Assembly (NCBI GenBank): GCA_021787435.1
Contig: JAJYLY010000001.1
Location: 124,001-188,000, forward strand
Source of the DNA: Pseudomonadota bacterium
GTDB taxonomy: Bacteria; Pseudomonadota; Gammaproteobacteria; Burkholderiales; Gallionellaceae
DNA length: 64,000 bases
Reading direction: 5' to 3'
In this document: piece after piece, positions 43,850-53,092 of the stretch
Layout of the letters: each line of letters begins with the position of its first letter
Position numbering within the stretch: position 1 is the first letter of the stretch
The notes under the pieces: generated by a model
Database searches by the model: none
What the model saw: only the letters and a program-made list of their open reading frames with translations
What the model was told of the DNA's origin: nothing
Made by a program: the position numbers and the translations under genes

Positions 43850-45241
43850 ATGAAACTCTCATTCCACGGCGCGGACCGTAGTGTTACCGGATCCTGCCAC
43901 TTGATCGAATGCGCAGGGCGCCACATCCTGATCGACTGCGGCCTATACCAAGGCGGAAGAGAGGCCGAGGAAAGCAATGCCAAGCCTTTCGGCTTCGACC
44001 CGGCAAAAATAGACTGCGTGCTGCTCACCCATGCTCACCTTGACCATTGCGGGCGGCTGCCGCTGCTCGTCAAGCGCGGATTCAGGGGCGAAATCGTGAC
44101 CACTTCGGCAACTCGAGAACTGGCGCGACTAGTGATGGTGGATGCGGCCCACATCCAGGAAGAGGAAGCGCGCAAGCAGGCATTGAGATCCGGGAACCAC
44201 CGCAGACACTCGGCACCCGACACGCCGTTGTATTCGATACTCGACGCTTTCAACGCGCTGGATCTGTTCGGGCGCACTGCAAACTACAATCAGGCTATTG
44301 AGGTAGCGCCCGGCATACGCGCAACCTTCATGGATGCCGGCCACATCCTGGGATCGGCCAGCATTTTCCTCGAGCTCGAAGAAGGTGAAAAAAGCCGCAG
44401 CGTGTTTTTTTCGGGCGATCTGGGCAATACCGGCAGGCCCCTGTTGCGGAACCCCGTCACACCTCCCAGAGCCGATGTCATCGTGATGGAAACCACTTAC
44501 GGGGACCGCTTGCACAAGCCATTCAATCCTTCCGTGGAAGAATTCCACCAGGCGGTCGCAGACACGTTCAAGCGCGGCGGCAATGTCGTCATTCCCACCT
44601 TCGCGCTGGAAAGGGCCCAGGAAATCCTTTATTTCCTGAGAGAGGGCATCGAACAGGGAAAGCTGTCACGCACGACGCAAGTTTTCCTCGATTCGCCGAT
44701 GGCCATCTCGGCGACGGAAATATTCGAGCACCACCCCGAATGCTATGAAGATAAAACAGCAGAGCTGTTTCGCGAAGGACGCGACCCGTTTCATCTGCCG
44801 GGATTGCATTTCACCCGCGAGTCGGCAGAGTCCATGGCCATCAACCAGATCGGCGGGGGTGCAATCATCATGGCAGGATCGGGCATGTGCACCGGCGGGC
44901 GCATCAAGCATCACCTGAAGCACAACCTTGCTCGCCATGACAGCAGCATTATCTTTGTCGGATATGCCGCCACAGGCACACTGGCACGCCAGCTCATCGA
45001 CGGCGAAAAAACCGTCAGGATATTCGGCGAAGAGATTCATGTGCACGCGAAGATACATACGATCAACGGGTTTTCGGCCCATGCCGACCAGGCCGAACTG
45101 CTGGCCTGGCACCGCAACATGACAGGTGTAGCGCGCACCTTCCTCGTGCACGGCGAGGAACTGGCCATGAGCAATTTTTCGGCGCTGCTCAAAGACACAA
45201 AGGTCGAGATGCCCAAGCTCGACCAGGTGTTTGAACTGTAG
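43850..45241 (+). CDS. Beta-CASP metallo-beta-lactamase fold hydrolase (RNA-processing type)
   Basis: The product is 463 residues. The zinc site HAHLDHCGRLP (61-71), a second His in the DAGHILGS motif (about 163-170), a beta-CASP insert (FALERAQEILYFLREG region) and the C-terminal RNA-specificity region with NGFSAHADQAELLAW are all present. This is the COG1236 CPSF-73/YSH1-like bacterial group, predicted to be an RNA endo/exonuclease. The ATG at 43850 fits the family (KLSFHGADRSVTGSCHLIE), with AGGAGACC upstream. It is preceded by the repeat-protein gene at 85 bp and followed by non-coding DNA. Confidence 0.92.
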   Translation: MKLSFHGADRSVTGSCHLIECAGRHILIDCGLYQGGREAEESNAKPFGFDPAKIDCVLLTHAHLDHCGRLPLLVKRGFRGEIVTTSATRELARLVMVDAAHIQEEEARKQALRSGNHRRHSAPDTPLYSILDAFNALDLFGRTANYNQAIEVAPGIRATFMDAGHILGSASIFLELEEGEKSRSVFFSGDLGNTGRPLLRNPVTPPRADVIVMETTYGDRLHKPFNPSVEEFHQAVADTFKRGGNVVIPTFALERAQEILYFLREGIEQGKLSRTTQVFLDSPMAISATEIFEHHPECYEDKTAELFREGRDPFHLPGLHFTRESAESMAINQIGGGAIIMAGSGMCTGGRIKHHLKHNLARHDSSIIFVGYAATGTLARQLIDGEKTVRIFGEEIHVHAKIHTINGFSAHADQAELLAWHRNMTGVARTFLVHGEELAMSNFSALLKDTKVEMPKLDQVFEL

Positions 45242-45589
45242 ATGCGAAGGCTGCTACAAGTCTAGATCTGACCCTGCTGACTTTCTCCCAGTCAAACTTC
45301 TCGCCGCAACTGCTTGCGCCACTACCAGTACCGCCAAGGAAAATATATGCAAAAAATACCTGACCGAACAGTATTGAGGCCCGACCCCATTGCGACTCCC
45401 TTACTCCTTATGCAATAAAGATTGATAAAATGAATCCGACAAAAAAGATGAGCAAACATTTCCTTTGCTTTTTGCAATTACCCTTTCAATCTACAGCAAA
45501 TACATGTCTAAATTGTCACTTTTTAATTTAAAGAGGAAACAAAAACCGGCTTATAGCCGGTTTCTTCTGACCTGAACCATATTTATGTA
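45242..45589. other. Intergenic stretch, no gene seen
   Basis: There is no supported frame. The sequence becomes AT-rich after about 45400 and ends in the terminator hairpin of the minus-strand lipoprotein gene. Confidence 0.5.
45543..45563 (-). terminator. Terminator of the lipoprotein gene
   Basis: AAACCGGC and GCCGGTTT separated by TTATA form an eight-pair stem. On the minus strand it continues with TTTGTTT, and on the plus strand with only TTTC. It lies 27 bp after the minus-strand stop at 45590. Confidence 0.75.
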
Positions 45590-45994
45590 TCACGGCGAAG
45601 CGGCCCCTACCGCTTTATTAAATGCTAACTCCATATCAATTGGTCTTACGGAGGAAAATTCACATCCACCATTTAAGCCGCAATATGCCGTGACCACTAT
45701 TTTGTATTTCCCTCCGCCGAGTGGCTCCTTAGTCACCCTATATGCCAACCAATCGGAATATTCGGGTGGACTATATGTCTCTATCGAAACGTCTGTAACC
45801 ATCTGCAATTTGAAGCTCGAATATTTAACAACCCATAATTGCGCGGCATCCCATTTCGCTTTGCAGTCTTTATCGTCTATACATATTGGCGTTGTACTGT
45901 TTAATGCTGTAAGTTCTTCCTCCGTCGGCAAAGCAACACAACCAGCAATAGTTGCAAGCAGAGCTAATCCAATTATTGACAAAATAACTTTCAA
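45590..45994 (-). CDS. Small lipoprotein of unknown function
   Basis: The product is 134 residues if started at the TTG at 45994, which has a strong GGGGGA ribosome site seven bases upstream. The longer frame to 46045 has none. The N-terminus is a lipoprotein signal (LSIIGLALLATIAGC, Cys about 18). The mature part has ICIDDKDCKAKWDAAQLWVV, a pattern of paired Cys, and YCGLNGGCEF near the end, suggesting two disulfides. I do not recognise a named family. The gene has its own terminator. Confidence 0.7.
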   Translation of the reverse strand: MKVILSIIGLALLATIAGCVALPTEEELTALNSTTPICIDDKDCKAKWDAAQLWVVKYSSFKLQMVTDVSIETYSPPEYSDWLAYRVTKEPLGGGKYKIVVTAYCGLNGGCEFSSVRPIDMELAFNKAVGAASP

Positions 45995-46242
45995 TTTCCG
46001 TTCCCCCTTGTTAGTTGATCCCAATTTGTGAAAAAAACAATACACCCAAAGAATATTATCTTCTGGTTGCTCAAATATAAATTTGAACTACCGTATTTTA
46101 GATGTTTTGAAATTATGCTTTTGGCAATTTTGGCAAGTAAGCCTTGTATAGCGAGTTCTGGAAAATCTTGAAAACATATTGCCGAAGTGGCAGTTTGGAT
46201 TTCGGAAACCTGTAATGTATAAGGTCTTTCAATATGGTTCAT
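45991..46242 (-). CDS. Doubtful 83-codon hypothetical ORF
   Basis: The frame runs from an ATG at 46242 without a clear ribosome site to a TGA that overlaps the TTG start of the lipoprotein gene (TTGA), which would allow translational coupling. The product has no recognised motif and the DNA is AT-rich. The remaining bases up to 46350 show no gene. Confidence 0.25.
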   Translation of the reverse strand: MNHIERPYTLQVSEIQTATSAICFQDFPELAIQGLLAKIAKSIISKHLKYGSSNLYLSNQKIIFFGCIVFFTNWDQLTRGNGN

Positions 46243-46350
46243 TTATTGCACACTCGCAAAAGTAAGATCGAGGGTCTAAGATCGATGGTCAAGCTATGCA
46301 GCATATGACTTTATTGTCATGCACCTTCGCATAAAATTTTCCGGGGAGCA

Positions 46351-47670
46351 TCATGAACGATTCAGTCGCGGATCGAACGCATCGCGCACGCTGTCTGCAA
46401 AGAGGTTGGCAGCCAATACCAGCGTCAACATGAACCCGAAGGCCGAGGCAAGCGCCCACCACACCACGGGCTCGCGCGCCATCTCCAGCCTCGCCGCATT
46501 GATCATGGTGCCGAAGCTGATCATCGAAGGGTCCACGCCGACCCCCACATAGGACAGCACCGCCTCGGCCAGCACCAGCGACGAGAAATCCATCACCAGC
46601 GAAATCAGGATGATGTGCATCACGTTGGGAACGATGTGGCGCGACAAAATGCGCATCGACGATACGCCGAACGATTGCGCAGCCTGTATGTATTCCATCT
46701 CGCGCAGCTTCAACGTCTCGCCGCGCAGCAGGCGGCAAAGTCCGGTCCAGCTCGTCATGCCGAGTATCAGGCAGAGAAAAACAAGGCGCAGATCAGCACG
46801 CGAAGCGGATGTGGCAAACCAGTCCGGATGCGTGTCCATGGTCACCTGCATCATCAGGACCGCGGCCGCAATCAGAAGCACACTGGGAATGGAGCTTAAC
46901 ACCGTGTAGATGTACTGGATCAGATCGTCCACCCAGCCCCTGAAATAGCCTGCCGCAACGCCCAGAAACAGCGCCAGCGGCAGCGTCACGAGCGTGGTCA
47001 CCGTGCCGATGATGAGCCCTGTGCGTATGCTCTTGAGCGACAGGTAAAGTACGTCCTGACCCACCTTGTCTGTACCAAGCACGTGGTATGCGCCAGCAAG
47101 ATCCGCCGTAGCGCCAGCCAGCGCGCAAATGACAAGGAACGCGACCACGACAGCGCGCCGCCTTGCCTTCACTGCCCACAGCATGAGGCCGCCCATCAGC
47201 AATCCGGTCAGCGCGCCGGCGGCTGCCCGCCTTGCCACATCGGCATCCCGTCCCGAAACGTCCGAGAGCCCCGCGCCGCCGTATTTCAGTCTGGAATATG
47301 CGCGCACCACGCGGCCTTGCGAATCAAGGGTGCTCTCTTTCGCATACAGGGTCAATGCAAAGGGTGCCGAATAGGTCTTCTCGACATGCAGGCGCAAGGG
47401 TTCAGCGAGCTTGTCGAAAACGCTCAGCACCTCGGGAGAATATGCGCCTTGCTTCAACGCCGCCCTGTAATGCAGCGTGTCGAGCAAGCCCACAAGCAGG
47501 AAGCAGGACAACACCAGCAAACAGACCATCGCCACGCTGCTCTCGCCCACCCGGCGCCAAGGCAAAAGCAGGTACTCATGGCGGCGCACATACCAGACCA
47601 TCGCGATTCCCGCAGCAATGAGCAGAAACACCAGCGCATCGCTCCACAGAATGACGGGCATGAAATTCAT
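46351..47670 (-). CDS. Oligopeptide-type ABC transporter permease (OppC/DppC-like) with N-terminal extension
   Basis: The product is 439 residues, longer than the usual 290-300. The C-terminal 250 residues are a standard binding-protein-dependent permease (ADLAGAYHVLGTDKVGQDVLYLSL, then the EAA-loop AAQSFGVSSMRILSRHIVPN). The extra N-terminal 190 residues hold two or three membrane helices and a periplasmic segment (AALKQGAYSPEVLSVFDKLA). It begins four bases before the stop of the OppB-like gene, so both are co-translated. Confidence 0.85.
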   Translation of the reverse strand: MNFMPVILWSDALVFLLIAAGIAMVWYVRRHEYLLLPWRRVGESSVAMVCLLVLSCFLLVGLLDTLHYRAALKQGAYSPEVLSVFDKLAEPLRLHVEKTYSAPFALTLYAKESTLDSQGRVVRAYSRLKYGGAGLSDVSGRDADVARRAAAGALTGLLMGGLMLWAVKARRRAVVVAFLVICALAGATADLAGAYHVLGTDKVGQDVLYLSLKSIRTGLIIGTVTTLVTLPLALFLGVAAGYFRGWVDDLIQYIYTVLSSIPSVLLIAAAVLMMQVTMDTHPDWFATSASRADLRLVFLCLILGMTSWTGLCRLLRGETLKLREMEYIQAAQSFGVSSMRILSRHIVPNVMHIILISLVMDFSSLVLAEAVLSYVGVGVDPSMISFGTMINAARLEMAREPVVWWALASAFGFMLTLVLAANLFADSVRDAFDPRLNRS

Positions 47671-48644
47671 GACAGACGCACCCTGGGATCCGCCATCGTG
47701 TAGGAAATATCGGTGAGCATCAGGCCTGCGATGTAGAGCAGAGAACCCAGGAACACCATCGCGCGGACGATGGAAAAATCCTGCGCATTGATTGCGTCTA
47801 TCGTGTAGCTGCCAAGCCCCGGGATACCGAAAAACGATTCTGTGAGCAGGCTGCCCATAAACAGCAGCGGAATCACCACGACCACGCCTGTCAGAATGGG
47901 GATCATCGCATTCTTAAGCACATGGGCAAACAGCACGGCAGGCTCGGAAAGCCCCTTCGCGCGGGCGGTGCGCACATAATCCTTCCCCATCTCCTCGAGG
48001 AAAATGGTGCGATACCAGCGGCTGCTCGAGCCTATGCCGCTGACCACGCCGATCACCATGGGCAATACCACGAACCTGAAACTGTTTAGCCCGCCGGCAT
48101 ATCCCGATATCGGCACCAGATGCCAGAGCTTGCTGATCAGGAATTGACCGCCGATGATATAGAACAGGCTGGAAATCGACATCAGCACCACGCACAGCGC
48201 AACGCCGGTCCTATCCAGCAGCGTTGCGCGAAACAGCGTCATCACGAGCGCGAAGTTCACGTAGAAGATCAGGCCTATCAGAAAGGTCGGCAGCGCGATC
48301 GCAAGGCTGGGCCACATGCGCGTGGTTATCTCACGCGAGATGTTGCGCCCGTCGTCGGAATAGCCGAAATCAAGCATAAACATGCTGGCCGATTTCTGCC
48401 AGAATATCGTATCCGCGATCCTGCCCATGCCGTCTGCTGCACGGTTATAGAACAGCGGCTTGTCATAACCCTTCTGCTGTTCCCATTGTCTGATCGCTTC
48501 CGGTGTTACACGCTTGATGCCAAGCTGCATGCGCGCCATGTCATCGGGCGTGTTCACAACGAAGAACAGCGCGAAGGTGAGCAGATTCACCCCGATTAAA
48601 ATCGGCACGGCATAAAGCAGGCGGCGGATCAGATAGGCTATCAT
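47667..48644 (-). CDS. Oligopeptide-type ABC transporter permease (OppB/DppB-like)
   Basis: The product is 325 residues. The N-terminus MIAYLIRRLLYAVPILIGV is the standard OppB opening. The permease loop (RTARAKGLSEPAVLFAHVLKNAMIPI) and about six helices follow. It overlaps the OppC-like gene by four bases. No OppD/OppF ATPase is present nearby. The substrate-binding protein gene lies upstream on the same strand, beyond an antisense DUF302 gene. Confidence 0.88.
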   Translation of the reverse strand: MIAYLIRRLLYAVPILIGVNLLTFALFFVVNTPDDMARMQLGIKRVTPEAIRQWEQQKGYDKPLFYNRAADGMGRIADTIFWQKSASMFMLDFGYSDDGRNISREITTRMWPSLAIALPTFLIGLIFYVNFALVMTLFRATLLDRTGVALCVVLMSISSLFYIIGGQFLISKLWHLVPISGYAGGLNSFRFVVLPMVIGVVSGIGSSSRWYRTIFLEEMGKDYVRTARAKGLSEPAVLFAHVLKNAMIPILTGVVVVIPLLFMGSLLTESFFGIPGLGSYTIDAINAQDFSIVRAMVFLGSLLYIAGLMLTDISYTMADPRVRLS

Positions 48645-48701
48645 GGAGGCGCTATTGTACGGGCAGGCGCTTCCAAATCAAACACGTAAAAGGAGATTCC
48701 C

Positions 48702-49085
48702 ATGTATTACACGGTCGACACCAGCAAGTCATTCGAAAATGCCTCAACCGATCTCGAGCTGGCGGTCAAACGCCACGGCTTCGGCGTGCTGCACGTTCAC
48801 AACATCGGCAACACGCTGCGCAGCAAGGGAGTTGCCTTCGCGGAAGAGTGCAACGTGTTCGAGGTCTGCAATCCGGGACAGGCAGCCAAAGTGCTATCTT
48901 CGGACATGCGCCTTAACATGGCGCTGCCCTGCCGCATATCGGTATATACGGAAAAAGGCAAGACGAAAATCGGCACGATCAGTCCGGCGCAGATGCTTGC
49001 AATGCTGTCAGAGGACGAAGCACTGTCACAGGTTGCCCGCGAGGTCGAGGAAAAAGTCTTCCAGATGATAGATGAGGCAAAATAG
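48702..49085 (+). CDS. DUF302 domain protein
   Basis: The product is 127 residues. YYTVDTSKSFENASTDLELAV, HGFGVLHVHNIGNTLR and the later LPCRISVYTEKGKTKIGTI are typical DUF302 motifs. This is a small soluble family of unknown function that is also found fused to heavy-metal or redox domains. A strong AAGGAG site precedes the ATG. It is encoded antisense to, and between, the parts of the peptide ABC transporter, ending three bases before the end of the substrate-binding protein gene. Confidence 0.85.
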   Translation: MYYTVDTSKSFENASTDLELAVKRHGFGVLHVHNIGNTLRSKGVAFAEECNVFEVCNPGQAAKVLSSDMRLNMALPCRISVYTEKGKTKIGTISPAQMLAMLSEDEALSQVAREVEEKVFQMIDEAK

Positions 49086-49088
49086 CAG

Positions 49089-51221
49089 CTAGCGGGTTTC
49101 ATCGCGCTTTTGCAGCGCGCGCCACATCCAGATCACGAACGCCAGCAAGGCTGCCCCGCCCAGCCAGAGCGGCAAGAGCACAGGCTGGTTCCATCTGGCC
49201 TGATACCTTGTGCGCAGCTTTGGGTCCACGCGCCAGTACTTGAGCTTGTTGTTCGCCATCACATTGGGCTTCACGTTGTACAGCCAGCTGTGCTGAAGCA
49301 CGTAATTCTTGGGATGGTATCCCCACAGCCAGGGCGCATCGTTGCGTATGATTTCCAGCATCCTGTCTATGATGGCCAGCCGTTCCGGGCCATTCTCCAT
49401 GTTCTTCATTTTTTCAAACAGCATATCGTATTCTGGATTGCTGTAATTGGAGGCATTCTCCCCGCCATGCGCCACCTTCCCCTGCGCGCCGTCGAGCAGG
49501 AAAAGGAAGTTTTCCGGATCAGGGTAATCGGCATTCCATCCGTAATAGAACATCTGCGTGTCGCCGCGGCGTATCTTGTCCTGAAACCGATTGTAGTCCG
49601 TGCTGCGCACCACAAGCTGCACGTTGATCTTGTTGAACTGTTTCCTGAGCCAGTCAAGGCGCGACTTCTCGCCTGCGCCGCTTGAGGTGGTGTCCAGGTT
49701 GATCACCAGCGGCTGGTGGGTTCTCTCGTCCACACCGTTGGGATAGCCTGCCTCTGCCAGCAGTCGCTTTGCTTCTGACAAGGGTTTGCGCCTGGGCTGG
49801 CCATCCACCCAGTCGTAGACGACAGGGTTGATGCCAGCCTTGCCCTCGCGGTAGCCGAAAATGCCGGGCGGTATCGGCGACTGCGCAGCAACCCCTCTGC
49901 CGTTGGCGAAGATCGAGATGAACTCCTCGAAATCCACCGCGATCGAAATCGCCTGTCTCAGTTTGCGCGCGCGCTCAGAACTGCCTCCCACGACCGGATC
50001 CAACCAGTTGAAGCCGGTATACAGCGTGGAGGTGGCGACAGAGGTGGACAGCGTGATGCCTTTTTTGCGCATTTCATCCGACACGCTGGCCTCACCGCCT
50101 GTGCTTACCTGAACGGCCTGGTCGAAACTGTCCGAACTGATGCCGGACGCATCGTAATACCCCTGCAGGAACTTGTTCCAGTAGGGTATGGTCTCCTTTT
50201 CCAGCGTAAACACGACCCTGTCTGTCAGCGGCAGCATCTTCCCCGCATCATGAAGCAGGCCTGCCTCAACATCGCCCGCATCGCCCGTCGACGGATAGTG
50301 TTCGCTGTCGTAATAGGGATTTTTTGTGAGCACCATGCGCCGGTTCGGATTGTTTTCGGAAAGGTAATATGGGCCGCTGCCTACCGGCCACCAGTCCAGC
50401 GTCAGATTGCGTTCCTTCATTCCTGGCTGCTCATAGAAGCGCTCAGCCTCTTCAGGCATAGGAGAAAAAAACGGCATCGCCAGCCAATAGGCAAACTGCG
50501 GGTATTTCCCCCTGATGGTGATGCGATAAGTGGTGTCGTCAACCACTTCGACGCCGGGCAGGGGATAGGCGGCAAGATCGAGATGGCCTTCCGGGTTCTT
50601 CTTCAGCGCATCCTGCAGCGCCTGCGCATAGTCCTTGAACCCCAGGATATATTCGCTCATCACCCCGTAGATCGGCGCATGCAGCAGGGGATTCGCAAGG
50701 CGCCTGATCTGGTATGCGTAGTCTGCCGCCGTCACCACGCGCGTGCCGCTATGCAAAAAATCACCCGGCGCATGCATGCCTTGCAATTGCGCTGGCGCGA
50801 GATGGTCGTATTGAGGCCTCCCCTGTTCATCCTTCGCAAACGCAGGATGCGGCTGGTAATGCATGCCGGGCTTGATGTGGATTTCATACACGCTGTAGGC
50901 AATCTTGGGCGCATAGTCCGGCAATACATGATGCTGGCTGTCCTGATAGGTCACAAGAGGCATTTCGCTTGCAGCCAGCGGCACCAGCTGATATGGGCGC
51001 TTCAGGTAGTGGTATTGCAAGGGGGGCGCATAGATGTTGGCTAAGAACGCATACTCGTTTTCGCTGTAAGCCTCTGCTGGATCAAGGTGTTTTGGTCTTT
51101 CTGTAAACGCCGTATAGAGTATCGAGTGACCCGCGTCCTGGGCGGGATATGGGTTGTTCCACAGTCCGCCATCGCAGGCGGTAAGCAAAAGCATCGTAAG
51201 GTAAGCGGCAAGGCGTTTCAT
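49089..51221 (-). CDS. Family 5 ABC substrate-binding lipoprotein with extra C-terminal membrane helix
   Basis: The product is 710 residues, well above the 530-600 usual for OppA/DppA proteins. Started at the ATG at 51221 it has a lipoprotein signal with LLLTAC (Cys about 16). The SBP_bac_5 core includes TIRGKYPQFAYWLAMPFFSP and DYNRFQDKIRRGDTQMFYYG, with WNADYPDPENFL late. Unusually, the chain ends in a hydrophobic helix (VLLPLWLGGAALLAFVIWMW, about 675-695) and a basic tail, so it may be anchored at both ends. Likely substrates are peptides. The longer frame to 51287 would precede the lipoprotein signal and is rejected. Confidence 0.87.
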   Translation of the reverse strand: MKRLAAYLTMLLLTACDGGLWNNPYPAQDAGHSILYTAFTERPKHLDPAEAYSENEYAFLANIYAPPLQYHYLKRPYQLVPLAASEMPLVTYQDSQHHVLPDYAPKIAYSVYEIHIKPGMHYQPHPAFAKDEQGRPQYDHLAPAQLQGMHAPGDFLHSGTRVVTAADYAYQIRRLANPLLHAPIYGVMSEYILGFKDYAQALQDALKKNPEGHLDLAAYPLPGVEVVDDTTYRITIRGKYPQFAYWLAMPFFSPMPEEAERFYEQPGMKERNLTLDWWPVGSGPYYLSENNPNRRMVLTKNPYYDSEHYPSTGDAGDVEAGLLHDAGKMLPLTDRVVFTLEKETIPYWNKFLQGYYDASGISSDSFDQAVQVSTGGEASVSDEMRKKGITLSTSVATSTLYTGFNWLDPVVGGSSERARKLRQAISIAVDFEEFISIFANGRGVAAQSPIPPGIFGYREGKAGINPVVYDWVDGQPRRKPLSEAKRLLAEAGYPNGVDERTHQPLVINLDTTSSGAGEKSRLDWLRKQFNKINVQLVVRSTDYNRFQDKIRRGDTQMFYYGWNADYPDPENFLFLLDGAQGKVAHGGENASNYSNPEYDMLFEKMKNMENGPERLAIIDRMLEIIRNDAPWLWGYHPKNYVLQHSWLYNVKPNVMANNKLKYWRVDPKLRTRYQARWNQPVLLPLWLGGAALLAFVIWMWRALQKRDETR

Positions 51222-51316
51222 GGCGCGAGAGTTTAGCCTAAGCCTGCAGCCGTTGCCATAAAACAAAAAACGCAGTAAAGTTCGCACTTAGACCAATTCT
51301 CTTGAAGGAGAATGCG

Positions 51317-51616
51317 ATGCCTATCTCAAGCGCCAACCTCAATCCAGCCTCAAGCAACCCGGCTAATTCCCTGTCCGGCCAGGTGCAGTCACCTTCTGCT
51401 AAACCACCCAAGCCAGACTCGCAGTCCTCCACGATCGTGACCCTGTCAGAACAGGGCAGGAAGCTTAGCCAGTCACAGCACTCCGGTTCTTCTCAGGCGA
51501 ATCAGGCGCAACAGAGTTCCCATGCCAGCCAGACGCCCAAAGATACCAGCCATCGGCCCGGCATACCGGCCATCGAAGGCGAAACCAGAAACGGGCGCGT
51601 CAGCACTTATGCCTGA
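51317..51616 (+). CDS. Small Ser/Gln-rich protein, unknown
   Basis: The product is 99 residues. AAGGAG six bases before the ATG at 51317 is a strong ribosome site. The composition is extremely rich in Ser, Gln, Pro and Ala, with one more ordered segment, SSTIVTLSEQGRKLSQSQ, which looks like a short helix. It has no signal peptide and is probably disordered. It lies 64 bp upstream of the cyclase-hemerythrin gene on the same strand and could be co-transcribed with it. No family is recognised. Confidence 0.6.
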   Translation: MPISSANLNPASSNPANSLSGQVQSPSAKPPKPDSQSSTIVTLSEQGRKLSQSQHSGSSQANQAQQSSHASQTPKDTSHRPGIPAIEGETRNGRVSTYA

Positions 51617-51680
51617 TCTTAAGCAACGTTAGGAATGTTTCAGACTGGCGACTCATGCATGGTTTGACCATCAACTGACC

Positions 51681-53054
51681 ATGAGTTCCGATTTCGAACC
51701 CCCCGAAGTCCATTTTGAAGACATATCTCGCGAGCTTGCCGCCGAACGCGAGGCACATGCCGGCACGCGTGCAAGGCTGAAATTGCTGGAGCGCACCCTG
51801 ATGCGCTTCGTGCCGCTCAATCTGATCGACTTTCTGGGCAAGACCGACATACAGGACGTGGAACTGGGAGACCAGGTCGAGAAATCCATGTCCGTCGTGT
51901 TCACCGACATCCGCGACTTCACTTCGCTGTCCGAGAGCATGACCCCGCAGCAGACCTTCAACATGATCAACTCGTATTTTTCGGTGATGAATCCCGTCAT
52001 CACCGCGCATCACGGCATCATCGATAAATACATGGGTGATGCGATCATGGCTCTATTTCCTGCTACGGCAGACGATGCGCTGAACGCTGCGCTGTCCATG
52101 CTCGCAAGACTGAAGGATTACAATGCTGGGCGGGAGCGCGCAGCCTATGCCGCGATACGCATAGGCATAGGCGTGAATACCGGATTGCTAATGCTGGGCG
52201 TGATAGGCGGGGTAAACCGCATGGAAGGCACGGTGATCAGCCATGCCGTCAACCTCGCTTCGCGCCTACAAACCCTGACCAAGACCTATGGCACGCCGCT
52301 ATTGATCAGCGAGCATACGCTCTACAGCCTGGCCGAACCGGAAAACTTTCTGGTGCGCCATCTGGGCCGCGTCAAGGTTGCCTACAAGACACATCCCGAA
52401 CCCATCTACGAGGTATTCAATCACGATGCGCCCGATGTCCGTGAAAAGAAATCCAGCACATTGAGAAAGTTCGAGGAAGCACTGGCCCGCTACCACAGCC
52501 GCGATGCGCTCAAAGCGCGTCCCATGCTGGAAGAGATCTTGCGCGACAATCCGGCAGACATCCCCGCTAGAGTTTATCTGCGGCGCTGCGAGGATTTTCT
52601 GAAGACCGGCCTTTACAACGGCTCAGAAGAATTCACCGGGGATATCGCATGGCGCAGCGAATATCAAATAGGCATCCCTGAATTTGATGCTCAGCACAGT
52701 GAATTGATAAGCCTGATAGAAGCGCTGCAAGATGCATTCATGAGCGGGGATGAACATACAACAGTGCTGCTGCAAAAACTGGAAGGCGGCATCCGCAAGC
52801 ACTTCGAGCATGAAGAACAGCTGATGAGCAGGCATCTCTATCCTTTCGCGGCAGACCACATCGCGCAACATCATTCGTACCTGAAATCTTTCGGAAGACT
52901 CAGGGAAGAGATCGCGACCCATGCAGGAGACCGCTGGTACACCGGTTTTCGCATCAAGCTTACTCTGGCAGAATGGATGCTCAACCATTCCAATCGCGAC
53001 GACCGGCATCTGGGCAGGTTCCTGATCGATCGCGGTATACTCGAAACCATCTAG
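51681..53054 (+). CDS. Class III nucleotide cyclase fused to bacteriohemerythrin
   Basis: The product is 457 residues in three parts. Residues about 68-245 form a class III cyclase domain with metal-binding D76 (FTDIRDFT) and D120 (KYMGDAIMALF), K117 and the NLASR motif (N191, R195); Thr at the base-selecting position suggests adenylyl cyclase (inference). Residues about 255-312 are a TPR-like helical linker. Residues about 322-452 form a hemerythrin domain with all seven di-iron ligands: H339, H374/E378 (HFEHE), H393/H397 (HIAQH), H436 and D441 (HSNRDD). Hemerythrin domains bind O2 or sense redox/NO, so the protein is probably an O2- or redox-controlled cAMP source. No membrane segment is present. 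The Ser/Gln-rich small protein is upstream and ygfZ is 38 bp downstream. Confidence 0.88.
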   Translation: MSSDFEPPEVHFEDISRELAAEREAHAGTRARLKLLERTLMRFVPLNLIDFLGKTDIQDVELGDQVEKSMSVVFTDIRDFTSLSESMTPQQTFNMINSYFSVMNPVITAHHGIIDKYMGDAIMALFPATADDALNAALSMLARLKDYNAGRERAAYAAIRIGIGVNTGLLMLGVIGGVNRMEGTVISHAVNLASRLQTLTKTYGTPLLISEHTLYSLAEPENFLVRHLGRVKVAYKTHPEPIYEVFNHDAPDVREKKSSTLRKFEEALARYHSRDALKARPMLEEILRDNPADIPARVYLRRCEDFLKTGLYNGSEEFTGDIAWRSEYQIGIPEFDAQHSELISLIEALQDAFMSGDEHTTVLLQKLEGGIRKHFEHEEQLMSRHLYPFAADHIAQHHSYLKSFGRLREEIATHAGDRWYTGFRIKLTLAEWMLNHSNRDDRHLGRFLIDRGILETI

Positions 53055-53092
53055 CCAGTATCATTCACTCTTTCACATTCACCAAACTCATC

